Of a DNA stretch of 64,000 nucleotides, positions 9,599 through 16,111 are shown piece by piece (positions within the stretch are counted from its first letter, which is position 1; the number at the start of each line of letters is the position of its first letter). The notes beneath the pieces are model-generated. The model was not told where the DNA came from. It worked only from the letters and a program-made list of their open reading frames with translations, and ran no database searches. The position numbers and the translations under genes were made by a program. Source of the DNA: JAIBJN01 sp963838795 (lineage in GTDB: Bacteria > Actinomycetota > Thermoleophilia > Gaiellales > Gaiellaceae); assembly GCA_963838795.1 (NCBI GenBank), contig CAWISL010000007.1, positions 124,001 to 188,000 on the forward strand, written 5' to 3'.

Positions 9599-9732
9599 GC
9601 CATAGCCCCCGTTCGGGTCGCCTGAAACTCAGTTCCGTTCCTTGGAAGTCATCTCCAATTCCTGGCTGAGACGAACTCGGGGCATATCCCGATTTCGAGC
9701 CGGGCGAAGTCCCTAGGGCTTGACCCCGGGCA

Positions 9733-10416
9733 ATGCATGGACTAAAAACCGGTCTGCAGGGAAATCCCTGCTTTCAAGAACAATCTGTGGCGGAATCTGT
9801 GGCGGAATCTGTGGCGTTCTCCGCGAATGGCGGCGCGATCCTGATCGCGGACGGGGATGGCGTGGCGCGCGAGGAGCTAACTTCGCTCTTCGAGGCTGCC
9901 GGCTATGCGGTGACGGCAGTGAGCTCCGGAGAGGAAGCTCTCCGGGTGGCCGGCGAGGCCCAGCTCAGCGTCGTACTCCTCGAGATTCCGCTTGGTGCGC
10001 TGTCGGGCTACGAGGTGTGCCGGGCAATACGTGAGCAGAACGCCGAACTGCCGATCATCTTCGTATCGAGCTCGCGGACAGAGTCATACGACCGCGTCGC
10101 GGGACTTCTCGTTGGCGCGGACGACTACGTCGTCAAGCCGTATGCGGCTGACGAGCTCTTGACGCGCGTCAGAAATCTGGTTCGGCGTCAAACATCCACG
10201 CCCGCAGTCTCGCCCAAGCTCACGAAGAGGGAGCAAGAAGTGCTGCAGCTCCTCGCCGACGGACTTCGTCCTGAGGAGATCGCGAAACGGCTCTTCATCA
10301 CGCGAAAGACCGTCGGCACACACGTCGAGAACATCTTGCGGAAGCTCGGTGTCCGAAGCCAGACGCAGGCCGTGGCACTCGCCTTCCGCGAGGAGTTGAT
10401 CGACGTTACGTCCTAG
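9733..10416 (+). CDS. LuxR-type response regulator with Glu at the phospho-acceptor site
   Basis: REC domain (about 36-150) followed by a LuxR/NarL helix-turn-helix (about 160-220: LTKREQEVLQLLADGL, RLFITRKTVGTHVENILRKLGV). In REC the acidic pair (Asp40, Asp42), the switch Ser/Thr region (IIFVSSS) and Lys135 (YVVKPY) are present, but the expected phospho-Asp is Glu84 (VVLLEIPLGALSGYE). This often mimics the phosphorylated state. The first 30 residues are unusual, being encoded by a 12-bp tandem repeat. A TTGACC box at 9720-9725 with TAAAAA at 9743-9748 would place transcription start after this ATG, so GTG at 9811 is an alternative start. Ends before a bidirectional terminator. Confidence 0.85.
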   Translation: MHGLKTGLQGNPCFQEQSVAESVAESVAFSANGGAILIADGDGVAREELTSLFEAAGYAVTAVSSGEEALRVAGEAQLSVVLLEIPLGALSGYEVCRAIREQNAELPIIFVSSSRTESYDRVAGLLVGADDYVVKPYAADELLTRVRNLVRRQTSTPAVSPKLTKREQEVLQLLADGLRPEEIAKRLFITRKTVGTHVENILRKLGVRSQTQAVALAFREELIDVTS

Positions 10417-10471
10417 CCCGGTGCTTGCACAAACGCTTGCAGCGGACCGCCTGCGTCTACATCTCGGCCAA

Positions 10472-10500
10472 CAGAAAACCCCGTTTCCGGGGGCTTTCTG
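10472..10500. terminator. Bidirectional intrinsic terminator
   Basis: CCCCG-TTTC-CGGGG hairpin extended by CAGAAA/TTTCTG, with a T-run on each strand. It lies between the convergent response regulator gene and tRNA-Gly and can serve both. Confidence 0.8.
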
Positions 10501-10503
10501 AGG

Positions 10504-10577
10504 AGCGGATGAAGGGACTCGAACCCTCGACCTTCTGCATGGCAAGCAGACGCTCTAGCCGACTGAGCTACATCCGC
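10504..10577 (-). tRNA. tRNA-Gly (anticodon GCC)
   Basis: Full cloverleaf on the minus strand: acceptor GCGGATG/CATCCGC, D-arm GCTC...GAGC, anticodon stem TCTGC/GCAGA with loop TTGCCAT (anticodon GCC) and T-arm GAGGG TTCGAGT CCCTT. The 3' CCA is not encoded. A terminator follows directly. Confidence 0.95.
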
Positions 10578-10587
10578 ACGCCGGCGG

Positions 10588-10593
10588 ATTATA
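10588..10593 (-). promoter_or_regulatory. -10 box of the tRNA-Gly promoter
   Basis: A perfect TATAAT on the minus strand, about 10 nt upstream of the tRNA-Gly 5' end. It overlaps the stop codon of the XRE-cupin gene. No clear -35 box is seen in the coding sequence upstream. Confidence 0.6.
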
Positions 10594-11131
10594 GCCGCGC
10601 GTAGGGATTCGGGACGGCCAGCCAGAGGACGACGGCCGGCTCGCTGTCGGACGGGTTCCGCCAGGTGTGCAGGTCGCGCGGGGCGTAGGTGAAGGAGTCC
10701 CCGGCACGCAGGAGGTTCGTCTCCTCGCCTACCCGGAGCTCGAGGGCGCCCTGGACGACGTGCACGATCTCGACGTCGCAGGGCAGCGTGTAGAGCTCCT
10801 CGCCGGCGCTGGCCCCGGGCTCGATGTGGGATTCCGTGACGTGGAAGCGCATCTCCTCGGGGGACGAGAGGAGAACGTGCTCCTGCCCTCGGAGCTCGAG
10901 CATCGGCTGGCCCTCCCCGACCGGCGTGCCGTCCACGAGGTGCCCGAGGCGCACGTCGAGCGCGGCAGCGATCCGCGCGAGCGACGAGAGCGACGCAGAC
11001 GTCAGGTCGCGCTCGAGCTGGCTGATGAAGCCGTTCGTCAGGCCGGTCTCGGCAGCGAGCTGCGGGATCGTCATGCCCCGCTTCTTACGAAGCGCGCGCA
11101 GGCGGTTGCCGACGGGAACGGCGACGCTCAT
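10589..11131 (-). CDS. XRE-family regulator with C-terminal cupin sensor
   Basis: N-terminal helix-turn-helix of the Cro/C1 type (LRALRKKRGMTIPQLAAETGLTNGFISQLER, residues about 10-65) followed by a cupin barrel (VTESHIEPGASAGEELYTL, EIVHVVQGALELRVGEETNLLRAGDSFTYAPRDLHTWRN). Members bind DNA and a small effector, often controlling amine, amino-acid or sugar catabolism. ATG at 11131 is preferred because residues before it in the longer ORF (MPIASSTRRS...) run into the upstream RNase H gene and are not conserved-looking. Ligand unknown. Confidence 0.88.
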   Translation of the reverse strand: MSVAVPVGNRLRALRKKRGMTIPQLAAETGLTNGFISQLERDLTSASLSSLARIAAALDVRLGHLVDGTPVGEGQPMLELRGQEHVLLSSPEEMRFHVTESHIEPGASAGEELYTLPCDVEIVHVVQGALELRVGEETNLLRAGDSFTYAPRDLHTWRNPSDSEPAVVLWLAVPNPYARL

Positions 11132-11165
11132 GGCCGTGGAAGCATGAGGCGGGGGCGGCGGCCCT

Positions 11166-11567
11166 TCAAGTCGCTGCGTCGAGCGCCTCGTTGACGAGGC
11201 GATCGGCAAGCTCGTTGTGCTCGCGCCGTACCGAGGTGTAGCGAACGTTCCCGATCGCGCGGGCGAGCTCGGCGGCGGTGAGCGAAAGCTCGCGCAGAGC
11301 GGCGTTCTTCACCTTGTACTCACCGCGCATCTGCTTGACCAGGAGCTCCGAGTCGGAGACGACCTCGAGCTCGTCAACGCCGAGGTCGCGCGCCTGCTCC
11401 AGCCCGGCGACGAGCGCGCGGTACTCGGCGACGTTGTTGGTGGCGACGCCGATCGTCTCGCCGCGCGCCGCCAGGACGGTCCCGTCGCCGGTCTCGAGTA
11501 CGAAGGCCGCGGCGGCCGGCCCCGGATTTCCCCGCGCGCCGCCGTCAGTGAAGAGACGGGCCCTCAC
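11166..11567 (-). CDS. Ribonuclease HI-like protein
   Basis: Hydrolyses RNA in RNA:DNA hybrids. The catalytic carboxylates are all visible: Asp in FTDGGARGNPGPAA, Glu in NNVAEYRALVAGL, Asp in VVSDSELLVKQM, and Asp in REHNELADRLVNEAL. At 133 aa it matches the short, single-domain actinobacterial RNase HI. Its ATG overlaps the stop of the YqfO-like gene, so the two are probably cotranscribed. Confidence 0.9.
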   Translation of the reverse strand: MRARLFTDGGARGNPGPAAAAFVLETGDGTVLAARGETIGVATNNVAEYRALVAGLEQARDLGVDELEVVSDSELLVKQMRGEYKVKNAALRELSLTAAELARAIGNVRYTSVRREHNELADRLVNEALDAAT

Positions 11568-11992
11568 GCGGGCGGCTCGAGGAGCGCGTAGAGGTCGAAC
11601 ACAGGCTCCTCGTACGGATGCGCCGACCGCAGCGCGGCCACGACGTCGGCCTCCTGCTCGGCGGGATACACGGTTTCGAGCCGGATCTCGGCCACGCGCT
11701 CCTCTCGCCCGGCCTCTCCGAGCATGGGAGAGGTGCCCTCACGGCCGAAGTAGGTGCCCGTCCCGGCCCCGTACCACGAGCAGCGCTCGTAGTTGCCGAT
11801 CCGGCCAGCCCCGGCGGCGAAGAGCGCCGCACGGACGTCGTCGAGCGCCTCGCGCGGAACGAAGACGACGAGCTTCCGGTTCAGATCTCGACCTCGGGAG
11901 CGGCCGCGTTGACCTTCTGGAGCACCGGAGGCACCTAGTCGATCTGGGCGCGCTGGAGCTTGCCGGAGTAGTCGACGTAGATCGACTTCCAC
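11564..11992 (-). CDS. YqfO/NIF3-insert-like domain protein
   Basis: The conserved part (from KLVVFVPREALDDVRAALFAAGAGRIGNYERCSWYG to AHPYEEPVFDLYALL) is the roughly 100-residue domain found inserted in NIF3/YqfO metal-binding proteins and also as a stand-alone protein. Its job is unknown. The only canonical start in frame is GTG at 11992, which would make the first 37 residues overlap the end of the aldehyde dehydrogenase gene. The conserved region begins near 11884 (CTG-AAC-CGG-AAG-CTC), so the real start may be a rare codon or be lost to an error. Confidence 0.7.
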   Translation of the reverse strand: MEVDLRRLLRQAPARPDRLGASGAPEGQRGRSRGRDLNRKLVVFVPREALDDVRAALFAAGAGRIGNYERCSWYGAGTGTYFGREGTSPMLGEAGREERVAEIRLETVYPAEQEADVVAALRSAHPYEEPVFDLYALLEPPA

Positions 11993-13425
11993 TCCGTGTA
12001 GAAGTCGAGCGCTGCCTGGCCCGCCTCGCGGTGGCCGTTGCCCGTGCCCTTCGTGCCGCCGAAGGGCAGATGCACCTCGGCGCCGGTCGTCCCCGCGTTG
12101 ATGTAGGTAATGCCGGCGTTCAGGTCGCGCATCGCCTTGAAGGCCTTGTTGACGTCGCTCGTGAAGATCGACGACGAGAGGCCGAACTCGATGCGGTTGG
12201 CGATCCCGATCGCCTCGTCGAGGTCCGTCGCGCGGATGAGCGCGGTCGTCGGCCCGAAGATCTCCTCCTGCGCGATCCGCATCCCCGGCTCGACGTCGCC
12301 GAAGATCGTCGGGCGGTAGTAAGAGCCTCTGTCGAGCCCGTCCTCGGTCGCGACCTCACCACCGATGAGGAGCGTGGCGCCCTCGTCCTTCCCGATCTCG
12401 GTGTAGGAGTGGATCTTCTCGAGCGCCGAGCGGTTGACGACGGGGCCGACGTCGGTCGAGTCCTCCAGGCCGTCGCCGAGGCGGAGCTTGCCGGTTCGCT
12501 CGACGAGCTTCGACGCGAGCGCGTCGTAGACCGTCTTGCCGGCGATGACGCGGCTCGCCGCGGTGCAGCGCTGGCCCGAGGTCCCGAAGGCCGACCAGAC
12601 GATCCCCTCCACGGCGAGGTCGAGGTCGGCGTCGTCCATGACGATGATCGCGTTCTTGCCGCCGAGCTCGAGGTGGATGTGCTTCAGGTAGGCAGCGCCG
12701 TTCTCGGCGGTCTTGATCCCGACCTCCCGGGAGCCCGTCAGCGAGATGAGGGGCACGTCGGGATGCCTGACCAGGCGCTCGCCGACCAACTCGCCGCCGC
12801 CGTGGACGATGTTGAGGACGCCGGCCGGCAGCCCGGCCTCCGCGAAGATCTCGACGAAGCGCTGGCCGAGCATCGGGGTGTCGCGGGCGGGCTTGAAGAC
12901 GACCGTGTTGCCGCAGACGAGCGCAGGCGCGATCTTCCAGCTGGGAATGGCGATCGGGAAGTTCCAGGGGGTGATCGCGCCGACGACGCCGACCGGCATG
13001 CGGACGCTCATCTGGAACTTGTCGGGCATCTCCGACGGCGTCGTCTGGCCGAAGAGGCGGCGACCCTCGCCGGCCATGTAGAAGGTCATGTCGATCGCCT
13101 CCTGGACGTCGCCACCCGCCTCGGCGCGCACCTTGCCCATCTCGCGCACCATCAGCTCGGTCAGCTCGTCCTTGCGCTCGACGAAGCGTTGGGCGACGCG
13201 GAACAGAACCTCGCCTCGCCGCGGCGCCGGTGTCAGCCGCCAGCTCTCGTACGCTTCGCTCGCCGCCTCGACCGCGCGGTCGACATCGGCCTCCGTCGAG
13301 CGCGGGAACGTGCCGATCGTCTCGCCGGTCGCCGGGCTCGTCGTGTCGAACGTCTCGTCGCCGGAGGCGTCCACCCACTCGCCGCCGATGTAGTTCTTCG
13401 AAGTCTCTGTCGCTGCGGTCGCCAT
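11935..13425 (-). CDS. NAD(P)-dependent aldehyde dehydrogenase
   Basis: Oxidises an aldehyde to the acid. 496 residues from ATG 13425, which has AAGGAG upstream; the longer in-frame ORF is rejected because it crosses unrelated sequence. Catalytic Cys is in GTSGQRCTAAS, general-base Glu in LELGGKNA, cofactor motifs in ITPWNFPIAIPSWK and SLTGSREVG. The C-terminus (EVHLPFGGTKGTGNGHREAG) resembles ALDH7 and semialdehyde dehydrogenase groups more than betaine-aldehyde types. Substrate not assignable. Divergent from the MaoC fragment at 13471. Confidence 0.9.
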   Translation of the reverse strand: MATAATETSKNYIGGEWVDASGDETFDTTSPATGETIGTFPRSTEADVDRAVEAASEAYESWRLTPAPRRGEVLFRVAQRFVERKDELTELMVREMGKVRAEAGGDVQEAIDMTFYMAGEGRRLFGQTTPSEMPDKFQMSVRMPVGVVGAITPWNFPIAIPSWKIAPALVCGNTVVFKPARDTPMLGQRFVEIFAEAGLPAGVLNIVHGGGELVGERLVRHPDVPLISLTGSREVGIKTAENGAAYLKHIHLELGGKNAIIVMDDADLDLAVEGIVWSAFGTSGQRCTAASRVIAGKTVYDALASKLVERTGKLRLGDGLEDSTDVGPVVNRSALEKIHSYTEIGKDEGATLLIGGEVATEDGLDRGSYYRPTIFGDVEPGMRIAQEEIFGPTTALIRATDLDEAIGIANRIEFGLSSSIFTSDVNKAFKAMRDLNAGITYINAGTTGAEVHLPFGGTKGTGNGHREAGQAALDFYTEWKSIYVDYSGKLQRAQID

Positions 13426-13470
13426 CTCGCTCCTTGTCGTTTCTCCGCCGACGATTCTAGGCTTCGCACC

Positions 13471-13617
13471 GTGCCTACCGTCGGACAGAGGGCCAGCCGC
13501 ACGCGGCGCGTGCGGCTCGAGGACAAGCCGATCACGCGGCTCCGCACCACGATCGCGAACCAGGAGGGAACGGTCGCCCTCGACGGCACAGCGCTCGTAT
13601 GGACCGAGCCGATCTAG
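13471..13617 (+). pseudogene. C-terminal fragment resembling a MaoC-like dehydratase
   Basis: A 48-residue ORF whose end (ITRLRTTIANQEG, VALDGTALVW) looks like the last strand and helix of MaoC/hot-dog hydratases. The rest of the domain, including the catalytic Asp/His segment, is absent, so this is best read as a remnant. Its TAG stop is the first three bases of the palindromic element that follows. Family similarity is from memory and short, so moderate to low confidence. Confidence 0.4.
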
Positions 13618-13780
13618 GAGGGGTTGGCGGGATGTCGCTCGTCGCCAGGGTGCGATGGCCGTTCCGAGGCAAGGACGCAGGGAGCGCTCGTACCAGGAAG
13701 CTACGGGCGCGACTGAGGACGCTGCCTCGGAGCGGGCAGCGCGGCCTGGCGGCACAGCCGTCATTCCGCCAACCCCTCCT
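13616..13780. repeat. Nested palindromic element, copy 1
   Basis: Outer 19-bp arms match at 18 positions (AGGAGGGGTTGGCGGGATG at 13616-13634 against 13762-13780 reversed). Further inside, TCCGAGGCA pairs with TGCCTCGGA, and the centre (GCGCTCGTA ... TACGGGCGC) forms a hairpin. The core 13669-13725 is shared with copy 2. The element starts within the TAG stop of the MaoC fragment and ends about 50 bp before the first membrane helix of the MFS protein. Confidence 0.85.
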
Positions 13781-14936
13781 GGCGCCGGGCCGCACACGCG
13801 CCCTCGCGCTCCTCGCGGCTGCGCTCGTGCTGGCGATGACTACCTGGTTCTCGGCGAGCGCGGTCGTCCCCCAGCTGCGCGAGGAATGGGGGCTCGGGGA
13901 CACCGCCGCAGCGTGGCTGACCATCGCCGTCCAGCTCGGCTTCGTCGCGGGCGCCCTCGTCTCCAGCGTGCTCAACGTCGCCGACGTGGTCGCCCCTCGG
14001 GTGGTCATCCTTTCGGGGGCGGCGGGAGCGGCGGCCGCCAACGCGCTTCTGGCCGCGGTCTCGAGCGCGGGCCCGGCGATTCCGCTCCGGTTCCTCACCG
14101 GCTTCTTCCTCGCCGGCGTCTACCCACCTGCCCTCAAGCTGATGGCTACCTGGTTCCGTCGGGGACGCGGGACGGCGCTCGGCATCCTCGTGGGGGCGCT
14201 CACCCTCGGCTCGGCCACGCCGCACCTCGTCAATGCGCTCGGCGGCCTCGACTGGCGCACGGTCGTCTACGCCACCTCGACGCTCACTCTGGCCGGCGGG
14301 CTCCTCGCGCTCGCCGTGCGAGACGGCCCGTATCCGTTTCCCCAGGCGACCTTCGACCCGCACCAGGCGCGTCGGGTCTTCGCCAACCGCGGCGTGCGCC
14401 TGGCGAGCCTCGGCTACTTCGGCCATATGTGGGAGCTCTATGCGATGTGGGCCTGGTTCGTCGTCTTCTACTCGACCAACGTCGAGTCGGGCGCGGCCGC
14501 CGCCTACGCGACCTTTGCGGTCATCGGGGCGGGCGCCGTCGGCTGCTGGGCCGGCGGCGTCCTCGGCGACCGGATCGGCCGACCTGAGACGACCGCGCTC
14601 GCCATGACGGTGTCGGGCGCCTGCGCCCTCCTCATCGGGCTCTTCCTGGACGCGCCCGCCTGGGTCGTCCTGGCGGTCGGCCTCGTCTGGGGCTTCACGG
14701 TGGTCGCGGACTCCGCGCAGTTCTCCACGCTCGTCACGGAGCACGCCGACCAGGCCTACGTCGGCACCGCGCTGACGATGCAGCTCGCGGTCGGCTTCAC
14801 GCTGACCGTGGCGACGATCTGGCTGCTGCCGTTCTTCGCTGACGCCGTCGGCTGGCGGTGGGCGTTCGCGTTCCTGGCGCCGGGGCCTGCGCTGGGCGTC
14901 CTCGCCATGCTGCGGCTCAGGGCCGCTGGCGGCTAG
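13632..14936 (+). CDS. MFS transporter with N-terminus read from a repeat element
   Basis: Twelve-helix major-facilitator permease. The conserved part starts at about 13790 (LALLAAALVLAMTTWFSASAVVPQLREEWGL) and shows WFRRGRGTALGILVGALTLGSATPH and GGVLGDRIGRPE, the loop motifs of the family. Sequence resembles CynX/NimT-like or organic-solute exporters; substrate unknown. No start codon sits next to helix 1 except GTG 13827 and ATG 13836, which would cut it. The chosen ATG 13632 lies inside the palindromic element and has GGAGGGG of the element arm 10-15 nt upstream, so roughly 50 Arg-rich residues would be element-encoded. An ATG at 13599 is also in frame. Confidence 0.78.
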   Translation: MSLVARVRWPFRGKDAGSARTRKLRARLRTLPRSGQRGLAAQPSFRQPLLAPGRTRALALLAAALVLAMTTWFSASAVVPQLREEWGLGDTAAAWLTIAVQLGFVAGALVSSVLNVADVVAPRVVILSGAAGAAAANALLAAVSSAGPAIPLRFLTGFFLAGVYPPALKLMATWFRRGRGTALGILVGALTLGSATPHLVNALGGLDWRTVVYATSTLTLAGGLLALAVRDGPYPFPQATFDPHQARRVFANRGVRLASLGYFGHMWELYAMWAWFVVFYSTNVESGAAAAYATFAVIGAGAVGCWAGGVLGDRIGRPETTALAMTVSGACALLIGLFLDAPAWVVLAVGLVWGFTVVADSAQFSTLVTEHADQAYVGTALTMQLAVGFTLTVATIWLLPFFADAVGWRWAFAFLAPGPALGVLAMLRLRAAGG

Positions 14937-15100
14937 AACCCAAAGCAGGATGACTCTTCGTCGGCGCGGCGTCCTGGGTGAGTGCGATGCAAGGACGCAG
15001 GGCGCGCTCGTAGCCGGAGGCTACGAGCGCAACCGAGGACGCCGCAGCGCGCCGCCCAGGACGCCGCGACGGCACAAGGCTTCATTCTGCTTCGGGTTCT
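14935..15100. repeat. Nested palindromic element, copy 2
   Basis: Outer 19-bp arms (AGAACCCAAAGCAGGATGA at 14935-14953 against 15082-15100 reversed, 17 of 19 matching), then CGCGGCGTCCTGGG paired exactly with CCCAGGACGCCGCG, then the same core as copy 1 (GCAAGGACGCAGGG...GAGGACGC, 14989-15045) ending in a GCGCTCGTAGCC/GGCTACGAGCGC hairpin. It fills the gap between the convergent MFS gene and the 76-aa gene, overlapping one stop codon and touching the other. Confidence 0.88.
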
Positions 15101-15331
15101 CTAGGCGGCTTCGTCGGGAAGGTCCGTCGTGGGGAACGTGCCCGGGCGAGCACGACGGCGGTCGCGGATCGTCCGCTTTTCCCCTGCCGGCGGCCCCTCG
15201 CCATTCCGGCGCCGGTCGGGGCCCGAACGGCGATCCACGATCACCTCGACGTTCGGGTTGTCCTTGTAGTGCTCGACCAGCTTCGCGTAGAGCTCCGTCT
15301 CGAGCTCCGGAGGGATCACGCAGTAGATCAT
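15101..15331 (-). CDS. Small conserved-looking protein, unknown
   Basis: 76 residues, starting MIYCVIPPELETELYAKLVEHYKDN, then a basic stretch with repeated DRR motifs (DRRSGPDRRR, RDRRRARPG). GGGAGGAACG precedes the ATG, so translation is well supported. No domain recognised; the basic DRR-rich tail could bind nucleic acid. Its stop codon adjoins palindromic element copy 2, which probably ends its transcript. Confidence 0.7.
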   Translation of the reverse strand: MIYCVIPPELETELYAKLVEHYKDNPNVEVIVDRRSGPDRRRNGEGPPAGEKRTIRDRRRARPGTFPTTDLPDEAA

Positions 15332-15364
15332 CGTTCCTCCCTTATCGGCAGCCCGGGCGCAGGG

Positions 15365-15979
15365 CTACAACCGCGGGATGTCGGGCATGACACGGCCGTC
15401 GCCCCCGAGTAGGCCGTTCCATGCCGCGAAGCGGGGATCGAGATCGTCGAGCTCGTAGCCGCGCTCCGCGAGCCGCACGTGCTGCGGGGACTCGGGGGAG
15501 ACGCGGTACTGGTACCAGGAGATGTCCCAGGCGACCGTGATCACGACCTCGGGGTTCACGCCCGAGAGCGGCAGCAGGCTGACGCGCGCGTCGCCGAGGC
15601 TCTTGGCAATGCCCGCGATCGTGCGCCGGTACGCACTGTCGTTGAAGAGGTCGGCCGCCTCGACGACCGCCTGCTCCTCCGGCGAGAGGCGGCGGTACAT
15701 CGGCTCGGAGATGTGCGCTTCCGGCTCGGCCTTCCGCGTCTCGAGCAGCGCTGCGAGCCCGGCGAAGCGGCGACGGCGGCGCGGCTCCTGGACGATCGGG
15801 GTCGTCGGGCTCCCCTCCTTCAGCCACCCGTGGTCGTCGGCGGTCGTCGTGCAGAGCGCGCAGACGTCGACCCAGTCGTCGCCGCCGGGCGTGAAGCGGA
15901 CCGCCCGCTCGCCCATCAGCAGCGTGCGATGGCAGATCGCGCACGACCGCTGGACGTCCTGCCTGCGGACGACGGTCAT
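15365..15979 (-). CDS. Zinc-ribbon protein of unknown function
   Basis: 204 residues. The N-terminus carries two CxxC pairs (CAICHRTLLMGERAVRF ... DVCALC, residues 13-43), a likely zinc ribbon. A Leu/Arg-rich linker follows, and then a conserved-looking second half (MYRRLSPEEQAVVEAADLFN, RTIAGIAKSLGDARVS, EVVITVAWDISWYQYRV, ERGYELDDLDPRF). I do not recognise the family. Probably monocistronic: a strong hairpin lies upstream at 16061-16087. Confidence 0.72.
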   Translation of the reverse strand: MTVVRRQDVQRSCAICHRTLLMGERAVRFTPGGDDWVDVCALCTTTADDHGWLKEGSPTTPIVQEPRRRRRFAGLAALLETRKAEPEAHISEPMYRRLSPEEQAVVEAADLFNDSAYRRTIAGIAKSLGDARVSLLPLSGVNPEVVITVAWDISWYQYRVSPESPQHVRLAERGYELDDLDPRFAAWNGLLGGDGRVMPDIPRL

Positions 15980-16060
15980 CGGCCGGCCTCCAGCCGATGA
16001 CCGAGGGGAGGGTGTGTGAGGGAACCGGGAGGTTCCTTCACTGCGTCAAAGAAGGGGGCA

Positions 16061-16087
16061 CGTGGGGGAAACATGGTTTCCCCCACG
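16061..16087. terminator. 12-bp perfect hairpin, likely terminator
   Basis: CGTGGGGGAAAC-ATG-GTTTCCCCCACG, a perfect 12-bp stem with a 3-nt loop, 25 bp beyond the stop of the EF-G-like gene on the minus strand. No T-run follows. A shorter GGAACC/GGTTCC repeat is adjacent at about 16021-16036. Confidence 0.6.
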
Positions 16088-16111
16088 GAGGGAGCCGGAG
16101 GCGAGCGACGG

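Noticed and set aside
11278..13617. 779-aa plus-strand ORF antisense to RNase HI, YqfO-like and aldehyde dehydrogenase genes
   Set aside because: Arg/Asp-rich shadow frame produced by high GC; the opposite strand has complete catalytic motifs. Only its last 48 codons look real (MaoC fragment).
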